This document shows positions 1 through 7,097 of a DNA stretch of 19,502 nucleotides, in pieces; position 1 is the stretch's first letter, and each line of letters begins with the position of its first letter. The DNA is taken from the NCBI GenBank assembly GCA_015064195.1, contig SVSO01000030.1, forward strand, positions 1 through 19,502, read 5' to 3'. A program made the translations under genes and the position numbers. This stretch comes from Oscillospiraceae bacterium (lineage in GTDB: Bacteria > Bacillota_A > Clostridia > Oscillospirales > CAG-272). Below the pieces are notes generated by a model, which searched no databases, had not been told where the DNA came from, and saw only the letters and a program-made list of their open reading frames with translations.

Positions 1-2
1 GC

Positions 3-527
3 GAAAAGCAGTATATCTGCACGCTGGCGCGCGACTTTATCAGTCAGGGAATGTCGGTTTTCCTCGATTCGAGCAGCACCGTGGAGCAGCTCTGCCCCAT
101 GCTCGCCGAATATCAGAGCCTGACCGTCATGACAAACGGCATCAACAACGCCCTCCGCTTAAACGAGCTTGACAACATCGAAACCTACATCACCGGCGGC
201 AGAATGGAGAATGGCTCGCACACGGTGCTGGGCGAAATGGCAGGACAGCTTTTTTCCGGCTTCAAGGCGGACGTGGCATTCATCTCCTGCCGCGGCGTGG
301 CATCGGACGGCTGCTTTGAAGCCAATCACCAGCAGGCGCTCATCAAGCAGAATATGATGAAAAACGCCAAAAGCACCGTGCTGCTTTTTGACAGCTCCAA
401 GGCGAACAAAAGCTATTTTTACCGGCTGGCGGAGTTTTCCTCCCTCACCGCCGTCATCACGGACAAAAAGCCCGATGATGCACTGGCGGACGCCATTGCA
501 TCATCGGGCTGCGAGCTGCTTTACTGA
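3..527 (+). CDS. DeoR-family transcriptional regulator, C-terminal part (5' end outside window)
   Basis: The reading frame is open from base 3, before the first Met at 51, so the gene enters from outside the window. The visible 174 residues begin EKQYICTLARDFISQG and run into FLDSSSTV, then a VMTNGINNALRL segment, ITGGRM, and a late LLFDSSKAN segment. This order is typical of the DeoR C-terminal sugar-phosphate sensor domain, in which the first DSSSTV loop and the later DSSK loop line the effector pocket. The N-terminal helix-turn-helix is not in the window. DeoR proteins usually repress sugar catabolic operons and release DNA when a phosphorylated sugar binds. The gene points toward the GH106-like gene at 1056, which has its own promoter, so control of that gene is possible but unproven. 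The family call is strong; the ligand is unknown. Confidence 0.9.
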   Translation, partial: EKQYICTLARDFISQGMSVFLDSSSTVEQLCPMLAEYQSLTVMTNGINNALRLNELDNIETYITGGRMENGSHTVLGEMAGQLFSGFKADVAFISCRGVASDGCFEANHQQALIKQNMMKNAKSTVLLFDSSKANKSYFYRLAEFSSLTAVITDKKPDDALADAIASSGCELLY

Positions 528-556
528 TCGGGCAGCAGCTCGTTATGCCATGATAT

Positions 557-802
557 TCAGGATTTTTTTACAATCTCGTCAACGACCGGATTCGTTCCGT
601 ATTCGCCGTCGGGATTGAGCATCTCCCAATCCTCGGGGGGATTGCCCAGATCCGGCACATCAAGAAGCTCGCCGCCGCGCTTGGCAGACTCGAAGGCGAT
701 GATGCCGGGGAGGTTGAACCGCGCCGTCTGCGATATGCGACACGTGGTCAAAGGACGGATCGCGCATCTTTTCCGTGATGGATTTCGGCAGCAGCCAGTC
801 GG
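557..802 (-). pseudogene. Decayed C-terminal fragment, possibly Gfo/Idh/MocA-type oxidoreductase
   Basis: Two overlapping minus-strand frames each look partly coding. About 802 to 735 reads WLLPKSITEKMRDPSFDHV and onward. About 723 to 557 reads FNLPGIIAFESAKRGGELLD, then VPDLGNPPEDWEML, and ends at a stop after a lysine-rich tail. They join into one plausible protein end only if a frameshift occurred near 725-735. The second part resembles the C-terminal helix and tail of Gfo/Idh/MocA dehydrogenases, where a PGIIAHxSAxxGG-like stretch precedes the final VPDF-like segment; this is recalled similarity, not a search result. There is no start codon or ribosome site. The fragment converges on the DeoR gene. 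Confidence 0.4.
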
Positions 803-972
803 ATTCTGGCCAGAATTGGCTCGTCCGCGAAGTTTTCCACGTAAATATTTTTGTTTGCTCCGTTGAAATCATCGTGAAGTCTGCCGCCAAGCAGCAGCGC
901 TGCTGCAACTGTCACTGCAGCCACCGAAGTGGCAGCAATAAGTGGGATTTTTGACTTTTCGGAGCGATTTCT
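796..972 (-). pseudogene. Decayed N-terminal fragment of a TasA/SipW-dependent-like secreted protein
   Basis: The minus-strand frame from 972 down to a stop at 748-750 has no start codon and is preceded by an in-frame TAA at 973-975. It encodes a lysine-containing stretch, then a hydrophobic signal-like helix (IPLIAATSVAAVTVAAALLL, with GG just after), then HDDFNGANKNIYVENF and ADEPILARIRL. I recall the DFNGxNKxVYVENFxxxPIxARIRL pattern from TasA/BsaA-like secreted proteins of gut Firmicutes. After ARIRL, near 796, the frame no longer looks coding and the neighbouring fragment takes over in another frame, so two unrelated gene remnants seem joined here. Its 5' edge lies just downstream of the promoter at 986-1014, which points the other way. 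Confidence 0.45.
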
Positions 973-985
973 TTACACAATTTTC

Positions 986-1014
986 TTGACAAGACTACCG
1001 ATTTGTGCTATACT
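986..1014 (+). promoter_or_regulatory. Sigma-A type promoter for the GH106-like gene
   Basis: A perfect -35 TTGACA at 986-991 is followed by exactly 17 bp and a near-perfect -10 TATACT at 1009-1014. Transcription would start near 1020-1022, giving a leader of about 35 nt before the GTG start at 1056. Such a strong core promoter normally needs no activator, so control, if any, would be by repression; the upstream DeoR gene is a candidate but no operator repeat stands out. Confidence 0.85.
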
Positions 1015-1055
1015 ATCAGTGCAATCGCAGTTTTTCGGATATGGAGGTAGTATCT

Positions 1056-3632
1056 GTGACTGACAAAAGACTTTCTGAAGTTATGACCGGCACACATGGA
1101 AACTACGTGTTCCCCTTTTTCTGGCAGCGCGGCAATCACACCGACGCCATTCCCGAGCAGATCGAGCGCATTTATCACGCCGGATGCACGGAATTCTGCG
1201 TCGAATCCAAGTCGCATCCCGAATTCTGCCGCGATGGCTGGTGGCGCGATATGGACATCATTCTCGCCGAAGCTAAAAAGCGCAATATGCGCGTCTGGAT
1301 TCTCGACGACGATCGGTTTCCCACCGGTCACGCGGCGGGAATGATTCAGGAAAAATATCCCCATTTACGGCAATGGCATCTGACCGAGCGTCACATCGAC
1401 CTCGTTGGACCGGCGGCGGAGCTGTCCGTGTTCGTGCGCGAGCCGGGATGCCAGGAGGACATTGTCCTCGGCGCGTACGCCTATCGCCGCATCGCCGATG
1501 CAGACGAAACCTGCACATACGAGGCCATCGATCTGACAGCGAACATCAAAGGAAATTTCCTCTACTGGAACGTTCCCGACGGCATCTGGCGCATCTTCAT
1601 CTATTTCAAATCGCGCCGCGGCGGCTTCCGCAATTACATGGACATGATCTCGGCGGAATCCGTACGCGTGCTGATTGACGCCGTGTATGAAACGCACTAC
1701 GCACACTACAGTGAATATTTCGGAAATACCATCGCGGGATTTTTCTCGGACGAGCCGGCGTTTGCCAATCAGGCGTTCCGTGCACCGCGCGTGGACTATG
1801 GCTTCTACGAGCAGCGCATCGGCACGCAGGGTCTTGCCCTGCCGTGGAACGAAAACGTCCGCGCGATGATGGAAGCATATCTCGGCTTCGATCCGATGCC
1901 GCATCTGAATTTGCTCTGGTACAGCGATGCCGCCAAAGGCGGCGAGCAGGCGGAAATCCGCTTTGCGTACATGGACGCGATCACGCGGCTGTACAGCGAA
2001 TGCTTTGACAAGCAGGTCGGCAATTGGTGCCGCGCGCACGGCGTTCTGCACACCGGTCACGTCATCGAGGACATGGGCTCGCACAGCCATTTGCGGCATT
2101 GCCCGGGACATTATTTCCGCAGCATGGCGCATCAGGACATGAGCGGTGTCGACGTGGTCTTCCAGCAGCTGCTCCCCGAGCTGGAGCATTACTACTACAC
2201 TTCTTCCGCGGCACAGGGCGTGGCAAACGGCGAATTCTTCCACTATGTGCTCGCGAAAATGGGCGCGTCGCTGGCGCATCTCACGCCTTCGATGAAGGGA
2301 CGCGCAATGTGCGAGGTCTTCGGCGCATACGGCTGGGCGGCAGATACCGCGCTGATGAAGTACATTATCGACAGTATGCTCGTGCGCGGCATCAACCATT
2401 TCGTCCCGCACGCATTCTCCACAAAATTCCCTGACGCGGAATATCCGCCTCATTTCTCCGCAGAAGGACACAATCCGAGCTACGAGGGCTTCGGCTGCCT
2501 GATGAAATACGCCAGCCGCGCGGCGCATCTGCTGTCGGACGCGGTACATATCGCGAACGCGGCGATCCTGTACGATGCGGAAGGCGAATGGGCAAGCCGC
2601 TACCGCGAGACGCATTCGATGCATCCCATCGCGTCGCGCCTGTACGACGCGCACATCGACTACGACATCATTCCGATGGACTTCCTGCAGAATGCCGAGA
2701 TCCGCGACGGAAAAATGTACATCGCTGACGAGAAATTCGACTGCTTGATCGTGTCGTATGCCGATCATCTGCCGGCGGCACTGCAGAATCTGCTCAAAAC
2801 TCTGCACGAGCGCGGATTTGTGGTCTGGTTCAGCGAAGCGATGCCGGAAAATGCGATTTTTGCGGGCAACGTGATCGCGCCGGACGAGATCGTACCGACC
2901 ATGCGCGCGATGCAGATGACCGACGTCACCGTCGACGGCGAATATCCGCGCCTGCGTATCTATCATTGCCGCAGAGACAGTCACGACATCTATATGTTCG
3001 CAAACGAGGATCTTCACGCAGCCGTATCGACGACCATTCGTCTGCCCTCGCGCGGCGAATATGCGAAGCTCGATCTGCTGGGCGAGCGCTATTTTGGCGG
3101 TGAAACGCCGGACGGCGCGCTCAAGCTGCATCTCCTGCCCGGACAGTCGCAGATCGTGATCTTCGAAGACAAGGCAGGATTTGAGGAAGAATCGCCGCTT
3201 CCAGAAGGCACGGAGATTTCGCCCACATTCAAACTTGCGCTGGCATCCTTTGAAAACCTTTCCGAATATACGGATGCGGGCACATTCGAAACATTTTTCA
3301 ACGTCACCGGCGGAGATTTCCGTCCGGAATTTTCCGGAAAGATGAAGTACACATTTCGCTTCACGGTTCCGGCAGGCGCAAAGCGTGTCTGGCTTGATCT
3401 CGGCCGAGTGGGACAGAATGCTGCGCTGACGCTGAATGGCACCGATCTCGGCATACGTATCGCGCCGCCGTATCTCTACGAGATCACCGGCGCGGCAATC
3501 GCTGGCGAGAATCGCGCCGAGGTGATCGTGTCGAATACGCTGGCGCAGAAGATGCAGGACCCCCTCTCGTATCAGCTCCCGCTGGCACCGTCCGGCCTCC
3601 TCGGCGGCATGAGGCTGCTTTGGGAATCATGA
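1056..3632 (+). CDS. GH106-like glycoside hydrolase (alpha-L-rhamnosidase family), cytoplasmic
   Basis: The predicted product has 858 residues. I chose GTG at 1056 because GGAGGT at 1043-1048 sits 7 nt before it; in-frame starts further up (1005) overlap the -10 box or lack a ribosome site. The first third looks like a TIM barrel: residues 1-60 with WQRGNHTDAIPEQIERIYHA, then VWILDDDRFPTG, then GFFSDEP at residues 228-234. The middle has MCEVFGAYGW with Glu420, matched by MCEMYAAVNW in the paralogue at 10922, so Glu420 is a candidate catalytic acid. Residues about 745-850 form a galactose-binding-like jelly roll with an LNGTDLG...PPYLYEI...VSNTL pattern, as in GH106 and related enzymes. No signal peptide is visible, so the substrate is probably an imported oligosaccharide. 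The family is likely; the exact sugar released is not shown by the sequence. Confidence 0.8.
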   Translation: MTDKRLSEVMTGTHGNYVFPFFWQRGNHTDAIPEQIERIYHAGCTEFCVESKSHPEFCRDGWWRDMDIILAEAKKRNMRVWILDDDRFPTGHAAGMIQEKYPHLRQWHLTERHIDLVGPAAELSVFVREPGCQEDIVLGAYAYRRIADADETCTYEAIDLTANIKGNFLYWNVPDGIWRIFIYFKSRRGGFRNYMDMISAESVRVLIDAVYETHYAHYSEYFGNTIAGFFSDEPAFANQAFRAPRVDYGFYEQRIGTQGLALPWNENVRAMMEAYLGFDPMPHLNLLWYSDAAKGGEQAEIRFAYMDAITRLYSECFDKQVGNWCRAHGVLHTGHVIEDMGSHSHLRHCPGHYFRSMAHQDMSGVDVVFQQLLPELEHYYYTSSAAQGVANGEFFHYVLAKMGASLAHLTPSMKGRAMCEVFGAYGWAADTALMKYIIDSMLVRGINHFVPHAFSTKFPDAEYPPHFSAEGHNPSYEGFGCLMKYASRAAHLLSDAVHIANAAILYDAEGEWASRYRETHSMHPIASRLYDAHIDYDIIPMDFLQNAEIRDGKMYIADEKFDCLIVSYADHLPAALQNLLKTLHERGFVVWFSEAMPENAIFAGNVIAPDEIVPTMRAMQMTDVTVDGEYPRLRIYHCRRDSHDIYMFANEDLHAAVSTTIRLPSRGEYAKLDLLGERYFGGETPDGALKLHLLPGQSQIVIFEDKAGFEEESPLPEGTEISPTFKLALASFENLSEYTDAGTFETFFNVTGGDFRPEFSGKMKYTFRFTVPAGAKRVWLDLGRVGQNAALTLNGTDLGIRIAPPYLYEITGAAIAGENRAEVIVSNTLAQKMQDPLSYQLPLAPSGLLGGMRLLWES

Positions 3633-3735
3633 CCACCGGCTGAGCCGGTGGTTTGAAAGCCCCCACGTGGGGACTGATACCGCAGCACTCACGTGCCGGA
3701 TGGTCTGACAACCGCACCGCTTCAGCGGTGCGGTT
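3632..3735. repeat. Compact multi-hairpin element (REP/MITE-like) at the gene end
   Basis: Within 104 bp there are three strong dyads: ACCACCGGC at 3632-3640 with GCCGGTGGT at 3644-3652; the perfect palindrome CCCCACGTGGGG at 3661-3672; and AACCGCACCGC at 3710-3720 with GCGGTGCGGTT at 3725-3735. A second CACGTG lies at 3690-3695. The first arm overlaps the stop codon of the GH106-like gene. Several dyads packed together suggest a mobile palindromic element, perhaps related to IS200/IS605-type ends, rather than one simple terminator. Only one copy is in the window, so the repeat status is inferred. Confidence 0.5.
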
Positions 3736-3750
3736 ATTTGTCTTTCTTTA
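3710..3750 (+). terminator. Intrinsic terminator after the GH106-like gene
   Basis: An 11-bp perfect GC-rich stem (3710-3720 with 3725-3735) closes a TTCA tetraloop and is followed by the T-rich run ATTTGTCTTTCTTT. It is the third dyad of the multi-hairpin element and the one best placed to end plus-strand transcription. Confidence 0.7.
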
Positions 3751-3848
3751 CCGACTCTCCCGTAAACGGGTCTATATGCTCGAATACCAGAATTTGATCG
3801 GTGAACGACCGTCATCCAGCGGCACACGCGGCGGATACTGGGGGCTTA
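3734..3848 (-). pseudogene. Frameshifted remnant of an unknown protein C-terminus
   Basis: On the minus strand, about 3848-3790 reads PQYPPRVPLDDGRSPIK in one frame. The frame from 3790 to the stop at 3734-3736 reads LVFEHIDPFTGESVKKDK. Both look like real coding sequence, and one single-base shift near 3790 joins them into one C-terminus. The stop codon lies in the arm of the terminator hairpin at 3725-3735. I do not recognise the family. It is too short to be functional and has no start or ribosome site. Confidence 0.35.
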
Positions 3849-3856
3849 TTCGGATG

Positions 3857-3898
3857 AAAAACCGCCTGTGTGCCTTATACGGCAGTCACAGGCGGTTT
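3857..3898 (-). terminator. Intrinsic terminator of the PHP / solute-binding / esterase unit
   Basis: AAACCGCCTGTG at 3859-3870 pairs perfectly with CACAGGCGGTTT at 3887-3898. A smaller TGCC/GGCA pair lies inside the loop. Read on the minus strand, the stem ends in a run of five T residues (3861-3857). It lies 31 bp beyond the PHP stop codon. Confidence 0.9.
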
Positions 3899-3929
3899 CA
3901 AGAGGTGCGGATACCAATCGTATGGAATA

Positions 3930-4721
3930 CTATCTCTCCACAGTAAATTTATGACGGTCATCCAATTGCAGAAGATCGGTAATCCTGCTGAAATTCTCAT
4001 ACATTCCTTCAAAAGCAGCCAGATAATGGGCGTCACTGCCGAGATAGAAGCGGCATCCCTCCTCTTTGGCGATGCGATACACACGCAGTTGGACCGCCAG
4101 CTCTTCTTCCGAAGCGGAGCGCCAGTCAAAATTCAGTTCAATGCCGCATCCGCGATCCGCCGCTTTGCGGAACAGGCGGATATATTCTTCGTCTGTAATG
4201 TACTGCAATACATCACGGTGTCTGCCTTCGCTCATAATCGCCGTCAGGGTCAGATGGGCAATGCCGACCTTATGAAACGGCAGATTCTGCTCAAGTACAT
4301 GGTCAAGTCTGCTGCACCATAAAGCCGCGCGCTCCTCCATCGTTTCCGTGCCGAGGATGGTATGGCCTGTCAGATGGAAATGCGTGGTCGGGATGATGAT
4401 AAAGTCAAAATCTTTATAATGCTCCGGTGCGAGACCAATGGTGTTGCTGCGATCCATATCCGTTTCACAGCCGAACAGGAAGCGTACCGATTCGGTCTGC
4501 GGAAGCGGGAGTGCTGACTTGATATATGCCATGGTCTTCTCGCCCTCGGCCGCATCGCCGAAAACCGCTCCGTCCCAGAAGTGATCGGTCACGCAGATGG
4601 TATTAAACCGATTCTTCTCTGCATATTTGAGAATGTTCTCGGGTGTCTGCGTGATTCCGAGCGCACCGGCACAGCCGGAAAGATTCGAATGGATATGTAA
4701 GTCATGATCGATAAAAGCCAT
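3930..4721 (-). CDS. PHP-domain metal-dependent phosphoesterase
   Basis: The product has 263 residues and covers a whole PHP domain. Visible metal-ligand motifs in order: HIH at residues 9-11, TDH with His47, GCE with Glu86, TTHFH with His114 and His116, an IAH about halfway, and GSDAH with Asp230 and His232. These match the trinuclear metal site of PHP proteins such as histidinol phosphatases and nucleotide or sugar phosphoesterases. No second domain, signal peptide or membrane segment is present. The start has AAGGAG about 9 nt upstream. It follows the solute-binding protein by 26 bp and is the last gene before the terminator at 3857-3898, so it is probably co-transcribed. The location suggests action on a phosphorylated sugar intermediate, but the sequence gives no substrate; a histidinol-phosphatase role is unlikely in this context. 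Confidence 0.85.
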   Translation of the reverse strand: MAFIDHDLHIHSNLSGCAGALGITQTPENILKYAEKNRFNTICVTDHFWDGAVFGDAAEGEKTMAYIKSALPLPQTESVRFLFGCETDMDRSNTIGLAPEHYKDFDFIIIPTTHFHLTGHTILGTETMEERAALWCSRLDHVLEQNLPFHKVGIAHLTLTAIMSEGRHRDVLQYITDEEYIRLFRKAADRGCGIELNFDWRSASEEELAVQLRVYRIAKEEGCRFYLGSDAHYLAAFEGMYENFSRITDLLQLDDRHKFTVER

Positions 4722-4747
4722 AGAAGCGTCTCCTTTTTTGACGGATA

Positions 4748-6187
4748 TTACTGGAAATTTTCCATCAGTGCTTCAAACTTTGCTTCCAGAACAGGCAGCT
4801 TGGATGCCAGTGTGGAACTCCAGTTTCCATTATCGGCAATCGTATAGCGGAACATTTCCCATGTAAGGAGATTCAGCTGGCTGACGAATACACGTCCGAA
4901 ATCGAAGCAGATGGAGCCTCGGACGATATCGAGCATACGGACGGAATCTTCATCGTGCGTATACTTTACTTTCATGGCAGTTTCAAATACAGCGGGCGTT
5001 ACCGTCTTGTAGCCTTCATATGCCATCGCTTCCATCACGGCAGAGGACATATCCGCATCTCTTGCATCAACGGGGATTCCGTAAAGGGTATAGGTGAACG
5101 ATGTGACGGTCTGGAATTCATCATCCTCACTGTAGGTCGCGATCGGAACGACACCGAAATCGAAATTCACATCGCGCAGGGTAAAGGAAGCCTGCAGAAA
5201 CTCGTGATTCATGAAGAGGACGTTGCCGTTTGCGAAGGCAGATCCGGCAGGATTGGTGGTCATATCGTTGGAGCCGTCGTGGAAGATGGATTGCATCTTA
5301 TCCACAAGTGCGACAGCTTTCTCACTCGTGATATCCTCGGAGATAAAGGGATTACCGTTCTTATCGATCTCGACATAGCGGAGGCCTGCGGAAAACCAGT
5401 ATGCGTCGATAAATACCGCGCCGCTGCCGGAATAGCCGTAGCGGTCCTCATTATCCGCGCTTCCGTTGCCGTTCAGATCGGCATATGCGCCGCGGCACAG
5501 CTCCGCCATCTTATCGAGCGTCCACTTTCCTTCATCCACTAAGGCATACGGGCTTTCGAGATTCAGATCGTTAAAAAGATTTTTGTTGAAATAGGTGACG
5601 ACCATGTTGTAGAGCAGCTGATTGGAAATATCGCCGGTCGCGAAATACAGCTTACCGTTGACGACGGACTGGTCTTCCAGCTGACCGCACCACCACGGCT
5701 TATCCATGTCGATATATTCCGTTTCCAGGATATCCTGAAGTAAGCCTGCTGCAGCAAGCGTCGGGAAGCACATGGAATAGCCGGAGATGAAATCATACTC
5801 CGAGGTCTGCGCCATAACGCTCTTGGAGATCGCGGTAACATATTCACCCTGCTTTGCGTTATCGCTCCAGATGTCGATCAGCTCGAAATCAACATTCAGG
5901 CGGTTGCAGACAGCAACATAGCTGTTGTAAAGGGCATCGTCCACGACCTCGCCCGTCATTTCATCCGTGTTGAATTCCGGCATGAAAACTGCAGGATTTT
6001 TAACGATGCGGATGGTTTCTCCGCCGAAATCGAGATCTGCCGGCAGATCGGTCGCAAGCTCGGTGGTTTCCGATTCCGACTGCGTATCCGTATCGGTGGC
6101 CGGTGATTCTTCAACAGAGCCTCCGCAGGATGCGAATGTGCCGCAAAGCATAGCGACGAGCAGTGCATAAACTGTGTACTTTTTCAT
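4748..6187 (-). CDS. ABC transporter extracellular solute-binding lipoprotein (family 1 type)
   Basis: The product has 479 residues. It starts MKKYTVYALLVAMLCGTFAS followed by Cys21, a classic lipoprotein signal with lipobox FASC, then a Thr/Ser/Glu/Asp-rich linker to about residue 50, so it should be anchored outside the membrane. The body has FGGETIRIV, a YNSYVAVCNRLNVDFEL segment and a late CFDF block, as in family-1 sugar-binding proteins of Clostridia. DLNGNGSADNEDRY in the middle matches a DxNxNGxxDxxD calcium loop. AAGGAG precedes the ATG by 9 nt. It lies between the SGNH esterase (84-bp gap) and the PHP gene (26-bp gap) on the same strand. No permease or ATPase gene is near. It is a paralogue of the protein at 15036. 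An oligosaccharide ligand is inferred. Confidence 0.9.
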   Translation of the reverse strand: MKKYTVYALLVAMLCGTFASCGGSVEESPATDTDTQSESETTELATDLPADLDFGGETIRIVKNPAVFMPEFNTDEMTGEVVDDALYNSYVAVCNRLNVDFELIDIWSDNAKQGEYVTAISKSVMAQTSEYDFISGYSMCFPTLAAAGLLQDILETEYIDMDKPWWCGQLEDQSVVNGKLYFATGDISNQLLYNMVVTYFNKNLFNDLNLESPYALVDEGKWTLDKMAELCRGAYADLNGNGSADNEDRYGYSGSGAVFIDAYWFSAGLRYVEIDKNGNPFISEDITSEKAVALVDKMQSIFHDGSNDMTTNPAGSAFANGNVLFMNHEFLQASFTLRDVNFDFGVVPIATYSEDDEFQTVTSFTYTLYGIPVDARDADMSSAVMEAMAYEGYKTVTPAVFETAMKVKYTHDEDSVRMLDIVRGSICFDFGRVFVSQLNLLTWEMFRYTIADNGNWSSTLASKLPVLEAKFEALMENFQ

Positions 6188-6271
6188 GTGTAAATTCTCC
6201 TTATTTTGTTTTAATTTTTTGGATTACGAATTTTGGGTTACGAAGAACGGCTGAAAAAATGTGAATGCCTG

Positions 6272-7018
6272 TTATTTTCCGATAAAAAGTGTATCGAGAA
6301 GCATCCATGCAGCCATCTGATGCATACGCCGACTCGGATGGTTGAGATAGTTTGAGAGGTGATCGGTGATATCCACGCCGTTTTCATGCATCGCCATCCA
6401 CTTTGCATATACATCGCACAGCGGAGTACCGGTTTCTTCTGCAGCCAACCGCGCCGCCTGCATATAGCGGTCAAATGTTCCGTCCGAGAAGAGGTCCGTT
6501 AGCTGTGCGGCGATCGCGCGCAGTCCCTCTCCGCGAAGCTGGGTATGCACTCTCGTACACACCGGCTGCGGCGTCATGAGGATCACTTCACTTCCCGCTT
6601 CCTGAAGACGGCGGATGACCGATACCAGCGCGTCATGATAGACCGGAATTCCATCGACTCCACGGCCGCAGTCATTGAGACCGTAGCAGACAACCGTCAG
6701 ATCCGGATGGTAAGGGAGCAGATCCCGCTCCATCCTGGCAAGCCCACCCGGCGCATTGTCACCGGAGATACCGGCATTGATAATATTGATCTGCGCTTTG
6801 GGGTACAGCATGGCGAGAAGCCGACGGAATTCTGCCGGATATCCGGATTCCGGCTCGAAAACCACGTCAAATCCGCTCTCACCCTGCTCTGTCATAGCAG
6901 ACAGCACCTCAAAGCAGCCGTTTGTCACACTGTCGCCGAGGAAACCGATCGTTGCCGGCACATGGCCGAATGCATCCGCGTTTTTACGGGACAGTTTTTC
7001 TAAGGTTTTTGTAATCAA
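6272..7018 (-). CDS. SGNH/GDSL-family hydrolase, probable carbohydrate esterase
   Basis: The product has 248 residues if started at TTG 7016-7018, which follows AAAGGAGG by 7 nt. The in-frame ATG at 7036 overlaps that ribosome site and is unlikely. SGNH blocks are visible: GFLGDSVTNG with nucleophile Ser30, NAGISGDNA with the block II glycine, YGLND with Asn115, and YLNHPSRRMH with His227. The usual Asp three residues before the histidine is absent, as in a clade of bacterial SGNH esterases that has an INHP-type motif. There is no signal peptide, so the enzyme is cytoplasmic. Removal of acetyl groups from imported oligosaccharides would fit the neighbouring solute-binding protein and glycosidases; the ester type is inferred. 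The start region carries a tandem duplication (6992-7089). Confidence 0.88.
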   Translation of the reverse strand: MITKTLEKLSRKNADAFGHVPATIGFLGDSVTNGCFEVLSAMTEQGESGFDVVFEPESGYPAEFRRLLAMLYPKAQINIINAGISGDNAPGGLARMERDLLPYHPDLTVVCYGLNDCGRGVDGIPVYHDALVSVIRRLQEAGSEVILMTPQPVCTRVHTQLRGEGLRAIAAQLTDLFSDGTFDRYMQAARLAAEETGTPLCDVYAKWMAMHENGVDITDHLSNYLNHPSRRMHQMAAWMLLDTLFIGK

Positions 7019-7067
7019 ATGCAGTCCTCCTTTCATTTGTCAGTTTTTCTAAGGTTTTTGTAATCAA
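6984..7067 (-). CDS. Possible 27-residue leader ORF created by the duplicated start region
   Basis: The upstream copy of the duplicated segment also has AAAGGAGG followed by TTG at 7065-7067. Because the repeat period is 49 bp, not a multiple of three, that start reads TLEKL and then runs in a different frame through the true ribosome site and start of the esterase, ending at TAA 6984-6986. It overlaps the first 35 nt of the esterase gene. It is either a translation-coupling leader or a by-product of the duplication; no protein family is recognisable. Confidence 0.3.
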   Translation of the reverse strand: MITKTLEKLTNERRTAFDYKNLRKTVP

Positions 7068-7089
7068 AGGCAATCCTCCTTTCATTTTA
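6992..7089. repeat. 49-bp tandem duplication of ribosome site and start codon
   Basis: Bases 6992-7040 and 7041-7089 are near-identical copies. They differ at 7020/7069 (T to G), 7023/7072 (G to A) and the last two positions. Each copy contains, on the minus strand, AAAGGAGG, a TTG start and the first nine codons of the SGNH esterase. Few changes suggest a recent event. Confidence 0.9.
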
Positions 7090-7097
7090 TCGCAATT

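Noticed and set aside
512..542. CGAGCTGCT and AGCAGCTCG dyad across the DeoR stop codon, as a terminator
   Set aside because: The loop is long (13 nt), holds the stop codon, and no T-run follows.
1005..1055. Upstream starts (1005 GTG, 1041 ATG) for the GH106-like gene
   Set aside because: 1005 lies before the end of the -10 box and 1041 overlaps the GGAGG site; GTG 1056 has the correct spacing.
1365..3131. Long minus-strand open frame of 588 codons opposite the GH106-like gene
   Set aside because: It is rich in Arg, His, Ala and Val with no domain pattern, as expected for the antisense of a GC-rich third-position gene; the plus strand has clear family motifs.
7018..7036. ATG at 7036 as start of the SGNH esterase
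   Set aside because: It lies on the AAAGGAGG ribosome site of the TTG start.
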